Shown: positions 1-12,631 of the stretch, one piece after another | Layout of the letters: each line of letters starts with the position of its first letter | How positions within the stretch are numbered: position 1 is the first letter of the stretch | NCBI GenBank assembly: GCA_035235625.1 | Contig: CP141149.1 | Location: 35,581,753-35,645,752 of the forward strand | Source of the DNA: Saururus chinensis | Lineage: Eukaryota; Streptophyta; Magnoliopsida; Piperales; Saururaceae | Direction: 5' to 3' | Length of the DNA: 64,000 bases | Program-made: the position numbers and the translations under genes | Notes under the pieces: generated by a model | Told to the model about the DNA's origin: nothing | The model's input: the letters and a program-made list of their open reading frames with translations, nothing else | Database searches by the model: none

Positions 1-1287
1 AGAGGAACAAGTGGCATGGCAAACGCATTGAATTGTTGAATGATCAAATAACAAATAGAAAAGGCAACTCCTAAAAATTAAAATTCAGTGACACCTGGCC
101 ACCTCCATTGAAAGCTACGCCGGCCAGTAAACAACCTCTCCAGAGATGAGACTTGAGATTAGCAAAAAAGGGGAAAAGGGAGAAGATAGTGGAAAAGAGA
201 ACTTGCTTTGAAAGACAACCCAGCTTTCGCCTTTGTTCGCGTGGAAAGTGCTGAAAAAGGTGAATGAGGGCACAATGACAGGCGAGTGCCTGCTTGCCAA
301 GTATGGAGAGATTAGAGTCCGAGACTCCGAGTCTGGAGTGTGGCCTGGGTCGCTTTCATTCGGGCTCTTCGTCACTTCCTTGACCATGACCATGAGCAGC
401 TCTAGCACGTACCTAGCCAGTTGCCACATGATACCACTCACTTCTGTTTGAACACCAAGGGAACCCACATTTCTCTGAATTCAAATCCGCTCGTGCTTTA
501 CTTTTACCCGCTTTGATGGTGAATAATGTAGAGTATGAAATTTATGTAGGAATTATAATTTTTACAAATTTTATCCACTACATTATGCACCGTCAATTAA
601 TCCGGGGCCATCAGCAGGTGAAATGGTCGATTTTGAGTTCCATTTTGGTTTGTATTCGTATTAACTACAGCGTGGACACTGAGGGTTTCCTCTTATGTTA
701 TTCTCTTAATGTCCCATCCGAAGTAAGTACTTAAGAAATCGAAAGCCGGGACTTTGGTAGACCATAGACGGCGCTAAGAAGAAGAAGAAGAAAAGAAGTA
801 ACAGGTAAAATATGGTACGTCTCTTGTGCTGTACTTGATAGCTGCAAAGTTTTGAAAATTTCCTGTGATAGGGTTAGACACAGATTCATATTACTTCAAT
901 TGCCATTGGCAAAATTAAGTGTACAGGAGGAAGGGGAATTTTTAGCTACTGCTCAGCTTTACACTTTAAATCTGCCGAATCGAACTTGGTTCTGTCTTTT
1001 TCCTGTATCTGGTCTCCATGATCTTCCTTGGCTAAGGACACAGGTGACTTGTCACTCTATCTTCTCCAGCTTTTCTTTTCTTTTCCTTTTTTTCACCCCA
1101 AGGCTATGGGAGATGAAAAAACTAATATTTGTCTTCCTTTTCCCTTTACCTCATTACCGTTGCAGGTGGGGGGAATTGCACGTTGCAGTGCGGAGCCGGA
1201 TTCCGAAGCAAAAATTGGTCGGTCGTCAGATATTCTGAGTGGGATGGAGAGATTCCCATTTGAAGTGCGAATGTTTTTTTGCAAAAT
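1..1287. other. No recognised gene; flank downstream of the PIN gene
   Basis: I see no gene I can support here. The part nearest 1287 should contain the 3' untranslated region of the minus-strand PIN gene. A frame of about 117 codons lies open on the minus strand at 115-468, but its product resembles nothing I know and it has no convincing splice or start context. A short GAA-rich run sits near 779-800. Confidence 0.4.
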
Positions 1288-4235
1288 CTATAAACCCAGA
1301 AGGATGTAGTAGACAAGAGTGATGGGCAGAGCGATCAGCATCCCAAAAATGACACTGCATTTTCAAGCAAATATATAATTTCTTATTCATGAAGATATAG
1401 GAAAAAAAATCCACCACGAAATAAACAACATCCAACAATAACGTGGAGTTGTCGCTAACATCTTGGGATATCTCAGTCACTTCAAACCGTCATATTCATC
1501 GTTGAAATATGCAATTGTCGAGAGCCCCCACACACGAGCTAAACCAGTGAAAACCAAGATTATCTATCTTACCGCATTTAATTCTTGTCCAATAGTATAC
1601 TCCCAAGTATAGCCTCGTTTTGTTAGTCTAATAGTTTAATTACGTCCATGGACTGACTTGCTCTTTGAGTCGAATATTTACATTATACAGTAAGAAGAAG
1701 AAGAAGCAGCTTACGCTGTGCTGAGAATTGCTGGATGGACATTATATTCCTTAGCGAAGACGAAGGGCACAATGCCTTGTGGTAGAGCTGCCTGATGTAC
1801 AAAAGAGTAGCAGATGTGAAACACAATCAGAATACAAAACCAAACCAGTTTGGACTTTCATTCCGTGCTGGGTTTAATGGCCAGAAGTCAAATGAATCAA
1901 ATCGAAGACTATGAAAAAAGCAGACGAATGGGAGAGCAGGTATACTCGTGGTACCTGAACAATGGCGACGTGGAGGAGCACCCCGCGGAGGCCCACAGCG
2001 ATGGAGGCGGCGGCCATCACGGCGGGGCCAGTGAGGAAGCGGACGGCCATGGCGAAGGTGGCCACCGAGTTGCCGCACGCTATCATCTTGGGTTGCAACG
2101 CCATAAACAGACCTGCTTGCCCACCAGTGTTTGGTCAGTTTACGTGTTCTCTTTAGGTAACTTGGTCAGAACTAAGTATACGCTAATTATACTCTAAATA
2201 GTAGCTGCAAATGAAGCTGGAAATTCTTTCCTTGCTGATGTCCTCACCTAAGCTGAACATGGCCATCCCCAGGCCGGCATCAGACAATATTGAGATGGAC
2301 TTCTCTACGATCTTCGGCATGGAGACATGCCACCTGCATAGTAAAAGGCAATTATCATTTAAAAACAAAAACATACAACAAACAAATTTATTGCGTGATT
2401 GACTTAGTAGCTCCAGACAGCAATTCTTGCTGATCTGGTCACGGGTGGAGATAAGACGAAGAAGAAGATGTTTGAATTTTCAAATTGGACTATGCTTAGT
2501 GGACTGAAATTACCGGAAAGCGACCAAGGACCAGATGAGGCCGATGAGGCTGGAGTAGGTGTTTGGGTTGCGGATGAGCTTCCGCCACACCATTATTAGT
2601 ATCAGCCTCGTCATCACGCTCGCTGGTGGCATCTGCTTCCCGGCGCCTGAAACCGACGAACCACCCAACTTGGGATGAAGCTCCGCCGTGGAGTTGGAGC
2701 CCAGCTTGGTCAGTCTACCGCCTTGCCCATCATCACCTTCTTTCTCCTCCTCGCCTCCCCCTATCCCCTTCCCCTCTGCGAAGCTGTAACCATTCGCTTC
2801 GTACACTTCTGCAATACATTTATTTTTTCGGAAAACTTAAACAAGGAACGGATTCGATTAATTGAATAACAATTCGATAGCCCAATCGTCACTCACTTAG
2901 AAATTGGAAGACGCTCAAACACTAGCAGCATGATTACTTAATTAATGAAGTTCCCAATTTGTATTTACTGAGATTTCTTTAAGTACCTTTGGTGTGGCAG
3001 TCGGTCTCGGGGTGATCGGCAACCAGCATGCGGATCTCCTTGGCACCGTCCGACCGCCCAGACTGGTCATTGCCACCGAACACGTGCAGTCCCCCGCCTT
3101 CTGAGACCGGGGAGGCGCTCGAGCTCCACACAAACATGTGCAGCTCCTTAGCATCGTGATTGGCGGCCACCCTCATTGTCCCTTGCTGCTGCATCTGTTT
3201 CACACTCTTCACAACGCCTCCACCTGCTAGCTCCGGATTCGGGGCCGGATATGGTGCCCCTGCTCCGCCGCCTCCTCCTCCTTGGACTGGGAAGAACCCG
3301 AACCTGGGCGACGCCGGACCCATAGCGCTGTGCTCCTCGAAGCTGGACGGGCGCGGGGTGGGCCCCCGAGACGTCTGCAGCGAGTAGAGATCTGCCTGAG
3401 CGACGTTGGACGGGCGCAGCGGAGGCCCGCCAGCGCCATTGCTGCCGGTCATCATGGCATAGAAATCAGCGCCATTGAAGTTGGAACCCCGAGGGGTAGG
3501 GTTGCGGGAGGAGCTGAGGCTGTATATCTCCGCACCGGTGAGATTGGAGGGCCTGGGCGTGAGACCGGACGCGGAGTAGGCGCCGCCGACTGAGCGGCGG
3601 GAGGAGGTGGACTTGCGGACGGTGACGTGGAGCTTGCCGTCGTGGCCGACCTCTGCATCGGTCTGGAGGAAGTCGCGGCCGTCGAGGGAGACGACGTCAG
3701 AGTCGACCTTGAAGGAGACGATGGAGGCGGCGGTGTCTGGGAACTGGTCGGTGATGAGGATCTTGGCGGCGCGATACTCGAAGAGGAAGAGGAGGAGGGT
3801 GTACCAGATGATGCACTGGAGGACGACTATCTGGACCATGAGGGAGCCGGAGTAGTCCCCGTACATGGCAATGAGGAGGGGGATGCCCATGACCAGGGTG
3901 TTGGGGAGGGTGGAGAGGGAGAAGATGGTGATCATCCACTCGAGGCTGCCCTGGCTGGTGAGGTTGGTCCAGAGGGCGAGGAGGGCGAGCATGATGATCT
4001 TCTGCAGGGTGTCGGCGGCGATGAAGCGGAAGTTCATAGCGTAGGGGTCGTTGGTGGAGATGAAGTGGAAGGAGAGCAGGGGCACGGCGAAGATGGCAAC
4101 GAAGCGGTTGATTCCGGAGCACTGGTCCGGGCTGAAGATCTTCCACCACCGCACCGACCCGTAGGCCAAGATCATGGCCACGTACAACGGCACCACCGCC
4201 GTCAGTACCGTGTACAGATCCTTCCACGATATCAT
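1288..4235 (-). CDS. PIN-type auxin efflux carrier, PIN3-like (6 exons, 643 aa)
   Basis: Auxin efflux carrier that exports indole-3-acetic acid across the plasma membrane. Exons, in transcription order: 4235-2987, 2808-2514, 2333-2248, 2112-1955, 1791-1715 and 1354-1288. All introns are GT..AG, and the lengths sum to 1932 nt without an internal stop. The N-terminal membrane block (about residues 1-165) starts [15 protein letters not shown] long hydrophilic loop follows, with repeated TPRPSN/TPRGSN/TPRPSS motifs, the known kinase sites of long PINs. The C-terminal membrane block contains NPNTYSS, the conserved tyrosine motif linked to endocytosis, and ends in YYILLGL. The MISW start and the [15 protein letters not shown] loop segment fit the PIN3/4/7 group better than PIN1. 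The six-exon layout is the family standard. A long GA tract (sense strand) lies about 170 bp upstream. Exon 1 is GC-rich compared with the flanks. Family assignment is very secure; the subgroup is inferred. Confidence 0.96.
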
Positions 4236-4402
4236 ACTGAGGCCCGGCGCTTGTCGTTAATTAAACGCTATGGCGGCAGGGAGAGGGACGAAGACAGTCG
4301 ATTGTGTTACTCCTCGTTGTGATGTCGGACGACGGAAATGGATGTTGGGGGGGACATTATTAAGCTGACTTGATTACCCGTACACACACATACACCACTC
4401 AC

Positions 4403-4430
4403 TCACTCACTCTCTCTCTCTCTCTCTCTC

Positions 4431-4507
<77 letters not shown>

Positions 4508-4520
4508 ATCTCTATCTCTA
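4403..4520. repeat. CT/GA microsatellite upstream of the PIN gene
   Basis: An almost uninterrupted CT run, broken by a few TATCTC units, reads as GA on the PIN coding strand and ends about 170 bp before its ATG. GA tracts in plant 5' regions can be bound by BPC (GAGA-binding) proteins, so a regulatory role is possible. It could equally be a neutral leader or promoter repeat. A shorter CT run lies at 4626-4643. Confidence 0.85.
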
Positions 4521-7500
4521 TTCTTGAATGCTGTTTCAGGAGCTGCAGGAAATCCAATGAGAAGGAATTAAGCAGTAGTGGAAATTTCAGAGAGAGAGGA
4601 GGGGTGATAATGGGACCGAAGGGCCTCTCTCTCTCTCTCTCTCTGCTATTAACTTTACTCAAGGCAAGAAGGGTCGATTATATATATAGAAGATGCAGGT
4701 GCTGTGGGATAGGGAAGTCTCGAACCGAGGTTGAAGTAGAACAATCAGTGCAGTTTGGCAGCAGTAACCACCGAGTAGAAGAAAAGGTTGGAGGGACTCT
4801 GGACTAACCACCATTTAACCGTTTTACACACCTAACAGAGTAACAGCACCGTCAAAACCACACGAGTGACAGTTTCATCACTAGTGACTTGGAATCGGAA
4901 TTTTGGTCGATCTGGCTCATGGATTTGAGCTTTTTAACGACTTGTTCGAGGGTTAAGATTAAAAAGATTGCAGGCCATTGGATGTGAGGAATGAAGGGGT
5001 ATTATTGACCAGCGCGCCGTTGTTTTTCTATTTATAATTTGATTGATTTCACCCCACTATGATTGAATTTTTTTGCTTCGACGTACCTACCTCTTTTAGG
5101 TAGCGAATGTCTCCTTTGCCAACGGGGGTGGGGATAGAGGATACGAATCCAACTCCTTGTTTCCGCTGTTGCCCATCCCTTCACCCGTAGCTCCTGGCAT
5201 TTATGAGAGTTTTAAACAAGTAGCAGACTTTTATGAATCACATGGGCAAGTCAAGTGCTGCCATGGGAAAACGCAACTTCCTGTCATCCATATCTCCATC
5301 AGTCTCACCTTATCGTGTTTTTCCATGGCATCCACGGATAAATGCAGTTGCAGCCAACAATTGCCTTCCTCTTCGAACGCTTCGGGCCTGCTCAGGCAGC
5401 TGTTGTTGTTGCGTGTTTCATCTCTCACCTTAGCTGGCGGGGAGTGAGAATGACGAAAATTCAATTAATTCTTGATGATTAGCGTCTACAATAATTCCAA
5501 ACCCTCGAAAGGGGCTAGCATATTTCGTTCGTCAACAAGATCACTGAATAACTGGAAGCAAGAGTACATCTGAGTGCCTGTGCGCATCCTAACATGAACA
5601 GCGGTTCTGGTAAAATTGTCCGGAGGCGGAGGGTCTGTACAAACGCGCCTACGGACTAGCATCTAAAGGTCCTCGGATACAACCAAAACTTTGCATGTCG
5701 TTCATTCACCTCGCCGGCCTTCTAAATATGGTCATCAGGCTTCAATTCACTAGCTTAGTCATGACTACTGAGCGGAGTTAGGCAAGCCCTGCCAACCATA
5801 GGCATCTGAAACTCGTCAACTCACGATTTCTAAACTTTTACAATCTATGATATCCAATAGTTCGCTCTGTACCATCTATTATATCAAATCCAAGATAAAA
5901 ACATCCTTCAAATGTAAATAAAGTGATGCGATATCTTCTTCTTCCGGATTTTTCTTTCTCTTAGTCCTTGTTCATCGAAGAGCAATAGGTATCCTTCTCA
6001 CCAAATGGCCCCCACAAGTACGTGTGGATCAGCTAATACAATCTGACCAATGTAATCAAATGACCCTTCTCTGGAAAAGGGACATGGACCGGGGACCCGA
6101 ATGACGTCTAATAATGGTAGGCCTCCAAAAGCAACTGGGATGGAGGGTCCCTCCACATGTGTTGGGCGTAAGACTTTGGTGGTTCACCGGCTTTCTGGGA
6201 TGGATGGGCCAGAAGATCAGGCAGTGACAACCGATGCTGCCCATGCACCTCAACGTTCCAAGGTAGGTTTGATGGGTGGGTTGCGCTTTACATGAGTAAT
6301 TAAGGATTCATTTATTCAATACGAGGGGGCATCTGTGCAAACAGATTCATTAATCAAATCTGTTGCAGCTTTTGATATTATTTTGCTTCATAAATGGCAC
6401 TAGGGGGAGGGGGGTGACCCTCTAAGAGGTGAAAAGTGACGCAGCGGCGAGGCCGGTGGGGGAATTGGTGGATGGAATCGGAGAGGAATTAGTGTGTGAG
6501 TTAGTAGGGCCAGGGGCTTGTGAAGAGGTATGGCGGTGGGCCCAACAAGGAATTAAAGGGGTTGTGGGTTGCATGATGGAAGGGAGTTGGCCAAAGAAGG
6601 CGAGGCTGTCGGGAAGGGCCCGGCCGCCCACCATGACGGGCGGGGACCGACGCTCCAGCATCCCCCTCTTTTGCATAAACAGACAAACATGCGGGCCTAC
6701 ATCCCCACCCCCAAGCCCTTTGCTCCAGCTGCCCTACCTGCAATTGACTTTTCAGCAAAGCTCGACGTAGATGTGGTTGAAATCGTTTTCGCCGTACGTC
6801 CGCGGCCACGCCCTCGTTAGGTGTGTGTCTCTTGTCTAGAGCTAGGGGGCTCCGGCCTCCGGCCAGCAGCAGCGGCCCTCAACCCTCGTGGGCTTGGGTG
6901 TCCGTGGACTGATTGTCATGACGAGGCTTCCGATATCTGGTCAATGTTCGAATTCTTAAAGCAAAGCGGCCTAAAGCTGAATGCCCACCCCCACTGCTCA
7001 GACCCAACGTTCTAGTCTTCTATAAGTTGAGAGGGGGAGGCTCCGGAGTATGTGACAACATTGCTCTAAGTTCAATAATTCAGAAATGGGGCGACTGCTG
7101 ATCTATAGTATGGTTGCTGTCAACATATCCTTTTTAGATACTAGGTTCCCCAAACGAGGGCTCCTCTTAGGGTTTGGGGTATGGGAACCCTCAATTATCA
7201 TCTCGGCTGCCGGGGCCAAGTGGTGGGAAGGGTTCCCTATAACCGGCTGAAGAGTATATGCTTGTCACCTTCTCCTTTAAAAGCAATTCACATGGAAAAG
7301 TGTACGTGATACTTGTAATATTAATGGCTTCTAGTGCTTTGGAAAGATTAGTGGTAAGTGTCCACAGGATTTGAAGTGACTTGGTTAAATGTATAACGTA
7401 TCTCTCTTTTTCTAGCTAAGGATCCTCCTTTTATCTTTCCTTTTCCTGCCATGTCTAAGCAGCGGCCAGTGTGTACGGAGGTGTGCCATATCCAGAATTC

Positions 7501-8240
7501 GACGTGCATGGCCTTAGATTCCTTTCCTGCCCATCGAAGTTGAAGCCAAATTAACCCACAGTTTGGTAGGTATTTCGGAGGGAAAATTATTAAAGAAAAA
7601 ATGATTTATCCTCAACTCTCTTAAGGAGAAAATGAAAAAAGGTGAACAAAAAATTATTCATGACATTATTATATAAATTATATTGTAAATTTGTCATTTT
7701 AATATTGAACGTGGCTATTTAGACCCTTTTTTTTTTTTTCCTGTGACCACCATTTCTTTCTTACCCCACTATGTTTTATTAAAATCTCTCTCATCCCCTA
7801 TTTTTACCCAATTTATCTTCTTCTCTACGTTTCTTGTTTTTTATTTCCTTCTTCTTCTCTAGCGTCGGTTTCAACATCAGCGACCTATTTTAGCTATTGT
7901 GGCTGATCGTTGTCATTGGATGTGGTAGTTAAGTGCGGTCTCTAGTCGTGGTCACTGCGTCCAATTTTGGCTATAGGCTGCGGCCAATAACAGTGGTTGA
8001 GATCAAATGGTCGGATTTACTGATAGTTACCAGTTAGATCATGTGGCTGAATCTGGACAGCTGATACTAGAATTAGTGTTAAACAAAAAAGAAAAAAAAG
8101 TAAGATTTATATATTAAAGAAGCATAGGTAAAAGAAATAGGAGAGATGAGGGGAAAGAAGTAATAAAAAAATATAATTTTTCTTTGATTTGAAGGATACA
8201 TAAGAAAAAAAAAGTTTGAAGATACATGATACATGGTTTT
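4521..8240. other. Intergenic; PIN promoter side, no gene recognised
   Basis: No gene is supported. Sequence near 4521-5000 is the likely PIN upstream region. A GC-richer block at about 6420-6830 has several overlapping frames on both strands but none resembles a known protein. From about 7560 the sequence turns AT-rich and TE-like without ends I can define. Confidence 0.4.
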
Positions 8241-8560
8241 TTATATTTGACAGGTTTAAATAATTTATTTGTGTTTGATAGTGACAATATTAAGGCATAA
8301 ATTTTAGTTTAAATATTAAAATATTAAAAAATATATATACGGCCACGTAAGTAGAATGGTTCCACCGGAAACAGTGCCTATGCTCCTGTGGGAAACACTT
8401 GTGTTGAATCACTTCCACATGCATGCACCGCCGCTTTTGACTCTCTAGACGCTTCTAAGAATTTGATTCTATTACCTGCGAACTCGATTGAGAATCTGCC
8501 TTCTTACGAGAAACTGGACTTGTGTGTGAAATAGGTGATGTGATATGATAAGTTTGATAA
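8241..8560. repeat. Direct repeat, copy 1
   Basis: About 300 bp that recur, diverged, at 9287-9586 in the same orientation. Shared landmarks in order are a GACAGGTTTAAATAATTT-like start, ACAGTGCCTATGCTC, GAATCACTTC, ACGCTTCTAAGAATT, TACGAGAAACTGGACT and GTGATATGATA. The unit encodes nothing recognisable. It may be a pair of old LTRs or a local duplication. Confidence 0.75.
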
Positions 8561-9286
8561 AAAATTAATTTATTCCTTTAATTAATGTAATATGTCATAG
8601 GGGGGAAATTGATTTCTTCTCCAAGTCTGATAAAGACGAAAATGCCCTTCATATTTCAACTGGAGTTTGCAATAAGAATGAGGATAAAATAAGAAATTGA
8701 TAATGGCTGACTTGGATTAGTTCAGCTGAAAACAAACTTAACAGCTAACGATCGTTTCAGCTGAACTGCAGGTGGTTATAAAAAGGGGGTAAAATGAGGA
8801 TTTTAGCAGTCGATTCTAATTTCGAATTCCGTGGAAGCTCGTTGCAACTATTGTTTTGGCAATTTTTAGATCTCATCTCTCTCGTGGAATCGAGTTAGTA
8901 AGATCTACACTTCATTTGTTAAATTTTGACTTCAATGAATTTTAAAAGTGCTAGATTCATACTCTATTTTTCTGAAGCATCAATCCGAGATATCTATATT
9001 GTTTGGTTCAAATTGATTACAGTTTGTTTGTAATTTCTTCATTGTTACAAAAATGAAATATAAATGGAACTTTCTCAGCTGTCAAGTTTATACATATTTG
9101 AATTCCAGCTGGTTATCTTTGTATTTTTCTAGTGATTCGTCAACTGTGTTAGAAATTCGAATCGAGATAACTGTGCCATCAGAGTCTCTTGAAGAGAAAA
9201 CAAGAAAAGGTGGTGAGGAAAGCATCCTAAAAATATTATTCAGTGAAACTATTTTACAGGCTATTTGGTAAATATATTCTTTTAAA
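8561..9286. other. Spacer between the direct repeats, promoter-like
   Basis: This stretch contains a GGTTATAAAAAGGGGGTAAA box near 8773 followed by a leader-like sequence, and two small inverted GTTCAGCTGAA motifs just upstream. I see no retrotransposon coding sequence. A 72-codon frame at 9053-9271 is not convincing. Confidence 0.35.
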
Positions 9287-9586
9287 TTTTGACATGTTTA
9301 AATAATTTGCACATGTTTAAAGTGAATAAACTGTTAAAACAATAATGGACATATGCATGCATGACCGTCTGGTCAAATAGTTCTACCGAAGACAGTGCCT
9401 ATGCTCGTGCTGGATACGCTTAAGTGTCGAATCACTTCTACACATGCATCCACCGCTTTTTGACTCTGTGGATCTCCGACGCTTCTAAGAATTCGATTCT
9501 ATTTCCTGTGAACTCAATTGAGAATTTGCCTTGTTACGAGAAACTGGACTTTGTGTGTGAAATCATGTGATATGATAGGTAATTTG
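9287..9586. repeat. Direct repeat, copy 2
   Basis: Second copy of the unit at 8241-8560, about 1.04 kb downstream and in the same orientation. Scattered substitutions and short indels are visible throughout, so the duplication is not recent. Confidence 0.75.
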
Positions 9587-10798
9587 GCTGATGGGATCAT
9601 GAGCAGTGGCAAAGGAGTGCCAAGGAGAACCGACGTGGATATCAAACAATCAACTCCTTGACAGATCGGATGATGTAGATTTGGACCCAATCTATCAACT
9701 GACGAATCTTTGAAACAAAAAGCTGGATTCAGATAGGCCCACGAAGCATGGATGTATTTGTCATTAAACAGACTGCAACTGCGGGCTTCATTAGTTGCAC
9801 TGTGGCTTAACATGTTCCACAGAAACTCATTCAGTAAGCTTCACGAGAATGGCTTATTTCCGTTTCTCTAGTTTTGAAAACTTTGACGCGTAACGAATCA
9901 GCATCAAAACACATTGAAACAGTGGATTGACCAGAAAAAAGAAAATTAAGAAAGCAATCAACATACGAAAAGCCGCTCGCCAGCATCCTCCCCTCCTTCT
10001 CAATTGAAGTAGAAAATTATGCTACTTTAAGTCTTGTCATTAAACAAAAATTGGGTCATCAAAAGTTAAACAGGAAGCAACAGCAAAATACTATTACCAA
10101 TATGACACAATATCCATAACATATTCCTTGTTTGAAAATGTCATAGCCACTTGATCAGCACTCACAGTTCTTGGATTCTTATTCCTTCCCTTGTAGCTGG
10201 TCACATGCTCCCTTCGTTTTAAATTAATAGTTTTATTTAATTTTTTTAAAATAAACTAAATTTAAGTTATTTTAAAAAATAAAATAAAATAATTATAAAT
10301 ATAAGAGGAATTACCTTTTTTTGTATGAAGTTATGTCCCTTACATTGATGAATTAGAGCTGTTTTCCTCCAGTTAAAAAAGATTTGATCAAATGATTAGG
10401 ATAATAGAGGAGTCACTTAGGGAGCGTTTATATGAAGAAAACAAGATACTATTGCGATCTTTGGCGACTAGCTACTTGCCAGAGTACTGCAATGGGCTAG
10501 CGTTGCAGGCAAAAAAGTACTTCAAAGCCAAGTTAAAGCTTAAAATGTGAAAGTGCCGCGAGCTGAGTAGGCTTTCAAATGGGCCTACACAAGTCCATGC
10601 TGGTGTTCTAGATACGGGCTACATTTGGACCTTGACAACAGTTGGGCTTAAAATACCCCCGGTAGCCAAATGAAAGCCGTCTCGAGTCTCTCCTGCTGAA
10701 TGGGCTTGGCCTGGGACACGAGTAATCGGGACACTGCCATTTTAGCCTCAGTTGTTGAGTCCAAACGTTGATTATGAAGTTTTTATAATGATAGCAGC
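9587..10798. other. Intergenic, no gene; MITE relic inside
   Basis: No gene is recognised. A 99-codon minus-strand frame overlapping 9514-9813 resembles no known protein. At about 10207-10290 there is one end of the Stowaway-like CTCCCTTCGTTTT..TTAATAG repeat that recurs elsewhere in the window. Confidence 0.4.
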
Positions 10799-11617
10799 AA
10801 ATTATATAGAAAATTTTATTTAAATAATAATTTTAAAAAAATTATTTACTAATTTAGACCACTTTAGGAAATATTTTTTTAAATGGTATTATTTTTGCTA
10901 TGCAGGCGTCAGTTTTTTTAAAAAAATTTATTTCATCTTTTATAAGGACAAAATTAAATCAGTACTATACACTAATTTCAAATCAGTACAATAAAGGACG
11001 AAATTAGTACTTTTCTCGTCCTTTGGAAAGACAAAATTAGTACTTCTCTCTCTTCCCTCTCTCTCTCTCCTCTCTCTCTTTTTCCCTCTCTTCTATCTCT
11101 CCATTCTCTCTCTCCTCTTTCCCTTTCTTCTATCTCTCTACTCTCTCTCTCCTCTTTCCCTCTCTTCTATCTCTCCACTCTCTCTCTTCTCTCCTCTTTC
11201 TCTCTCTATTCACTGTCTCTCTCTCTTCCAGAAAGAGGAGAGAGAGATAGTGAATAGAGAGAGAAAGAGGAGAGAAGAGAAATAGTGGAGAGATAGAAGA
11301 GAGAGAAAGAGGAGAGAGTGAGGAGAGAGAGTAAAGAGAGAGAGAGGAGATAGTGATAAGAGATAGAGAGAGTGAAGAGAGAGAGAGAAAGGAGAAGAGG
11401 GAAGAGAGAAGTGGAAGGACGAAATGAATACACAGTATCCAGTCATTCTATTGATTTCGTCCTTTAAAATGATAAAATAAATAAAAGTTTAAAAAAAAAC
11501 TACGCGCCTGCGTGACAAAAAGCAACACCACTTTAGAAAATATTTTCCAAAGTAATCTAAATTAGTAAATAATTTTTTAAAAATTATTATTTAAATAAAT
11601 TTCCCTATTATATAGGT
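10799..11617. mobile_element. Foldback (long inverted repeat) element with GA/CT hairpin
   Basis: Two arms are inverted copies of each other. The outer part (about 10799-10920 against 11495-11617) shares AATAATAATTTT, ATTATTTACTAATTTAGA and GCAGGCG. The inner part is a CT-rich block (11041-11228) facing a GA-rich block (11232-11420), with the turn near 11230. GGACGAAAT motifs sit in both arms. No coding frame is supported, since the long frames inside are only simple repeat. This is a non-autonomous foldback DNA element or large MITE. I could not find a clean target duplication, so the superfamily is left open. Confidence 0.8.
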
Positions 11618-12631
11618 TTGATAATAGTATTAGAAAAAAATTTATAAACATTGGGGTTACATATTAAAACTATACACAAGCTTCTCTCATGATATTGATC
11701 CTTGTAGGATCGAACTACCTCTTCAAATCATAAGAGTGGGCTTTATGTGAATTTTTAGTCAATTTTGATATGTGAGACCTATTCATCAAGGTCAGGTTGG
11801 TTAAATTTTTAACCTTAAATTAATAGCTTAAAATTAATAAGGTTAAATATATAAATTTATAATATTAAAATAACACTAAATGTGGTTGACCAACATCATT
11901 AAAATGGATTTTTAAATCTCAATTGGTTTTATTACTTTTTGTTACCTCTATAAATTTATATTAAAAAAAATAATTTTAATCATTGATTTAAAAATAAGTT
12001 TTAATACCATAATAAAGGGAGGCAACATATCCAAATAAGCTTAAATTTTGACAATCCCTGTCTTTCATTTCATTGTACTCTTTTGATATCTCTTAGTCAC
12101 ATCTTCTATTAGAAAATCTTTCATAAATGTATATGTATGGAGAGAGACACATATTCGAATCAGGTGGACTCTAAAAAAATCGACGTTGCCCAAACTTAGC
12201 CATCCACTGGAACACGACGTTGGAGGCAACTACATGGACAATCAAATAAAATCCAATCACAAAGCAATTATTGGTTTGTTGCTGAAAAAATATTGGTTTG
12301 GTACAAGAAGACTATGAAAGCGCTCTCTTGTAGGGGTCGTGGAAAGCAACTAGCAGGACACGCCCCGTTTCTAAGAACTGTGCGACACCTCATCTGAAAG
12401 AACAGCGTCAGTGCAGCATTTTCTAAATTAATTCACATCTTTAACATCCAACCCAATTCGAGCACAATTCACACCACCCAAATCCAAATTTCAGCAATCA
12501 CAAATCTTGTAACCCACCCGTCGATCACCGTGGAATACACATCCAGCGGATCATTTCAATGGGACGCAGCTACTCTCAATTGTCATCGAATAACACCGTT
12601 TGCTCCTCCAAATTGATCATTCAAGGTGCGG
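11618..12631. other. Intergenic, AT-rich, no gene
   Basis: AT-rich sequence without a recognised gene or repeat. The last 150-200 bp should contain the 3' untranslated region of the cytochrome b561 gene. Confidence 0.4.

Noticed and set aside
115..468. 117-codon minus-strand frame at the left edge
   Set aside because: No recognisable domain, no supported splice sites or start context. Its serine/proline-rich composition is compatible with chance or untranslated sequence.
3627..4322. 231-codon plus-strand frame antisense to PIN exon 1
   Set aside because: Acidic, low-complexity product caused by the GC-rich codon pattern of the PIN exon on the other strand.
4370..4807. Leu/Ser-repeat frame across the CT tract
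   Set aside because: Created by the dinucleotide repeat; no gene evidence.
9514..9813. 99-codon minus-strand frame
   Set aside because: Overlaps the direct repeat and matches no family I know.
11206..11446. Leu/Ser-rich minus-strand frames in the foldback element
   Set aside because: Reading through the GA/CT block; not protein coding.
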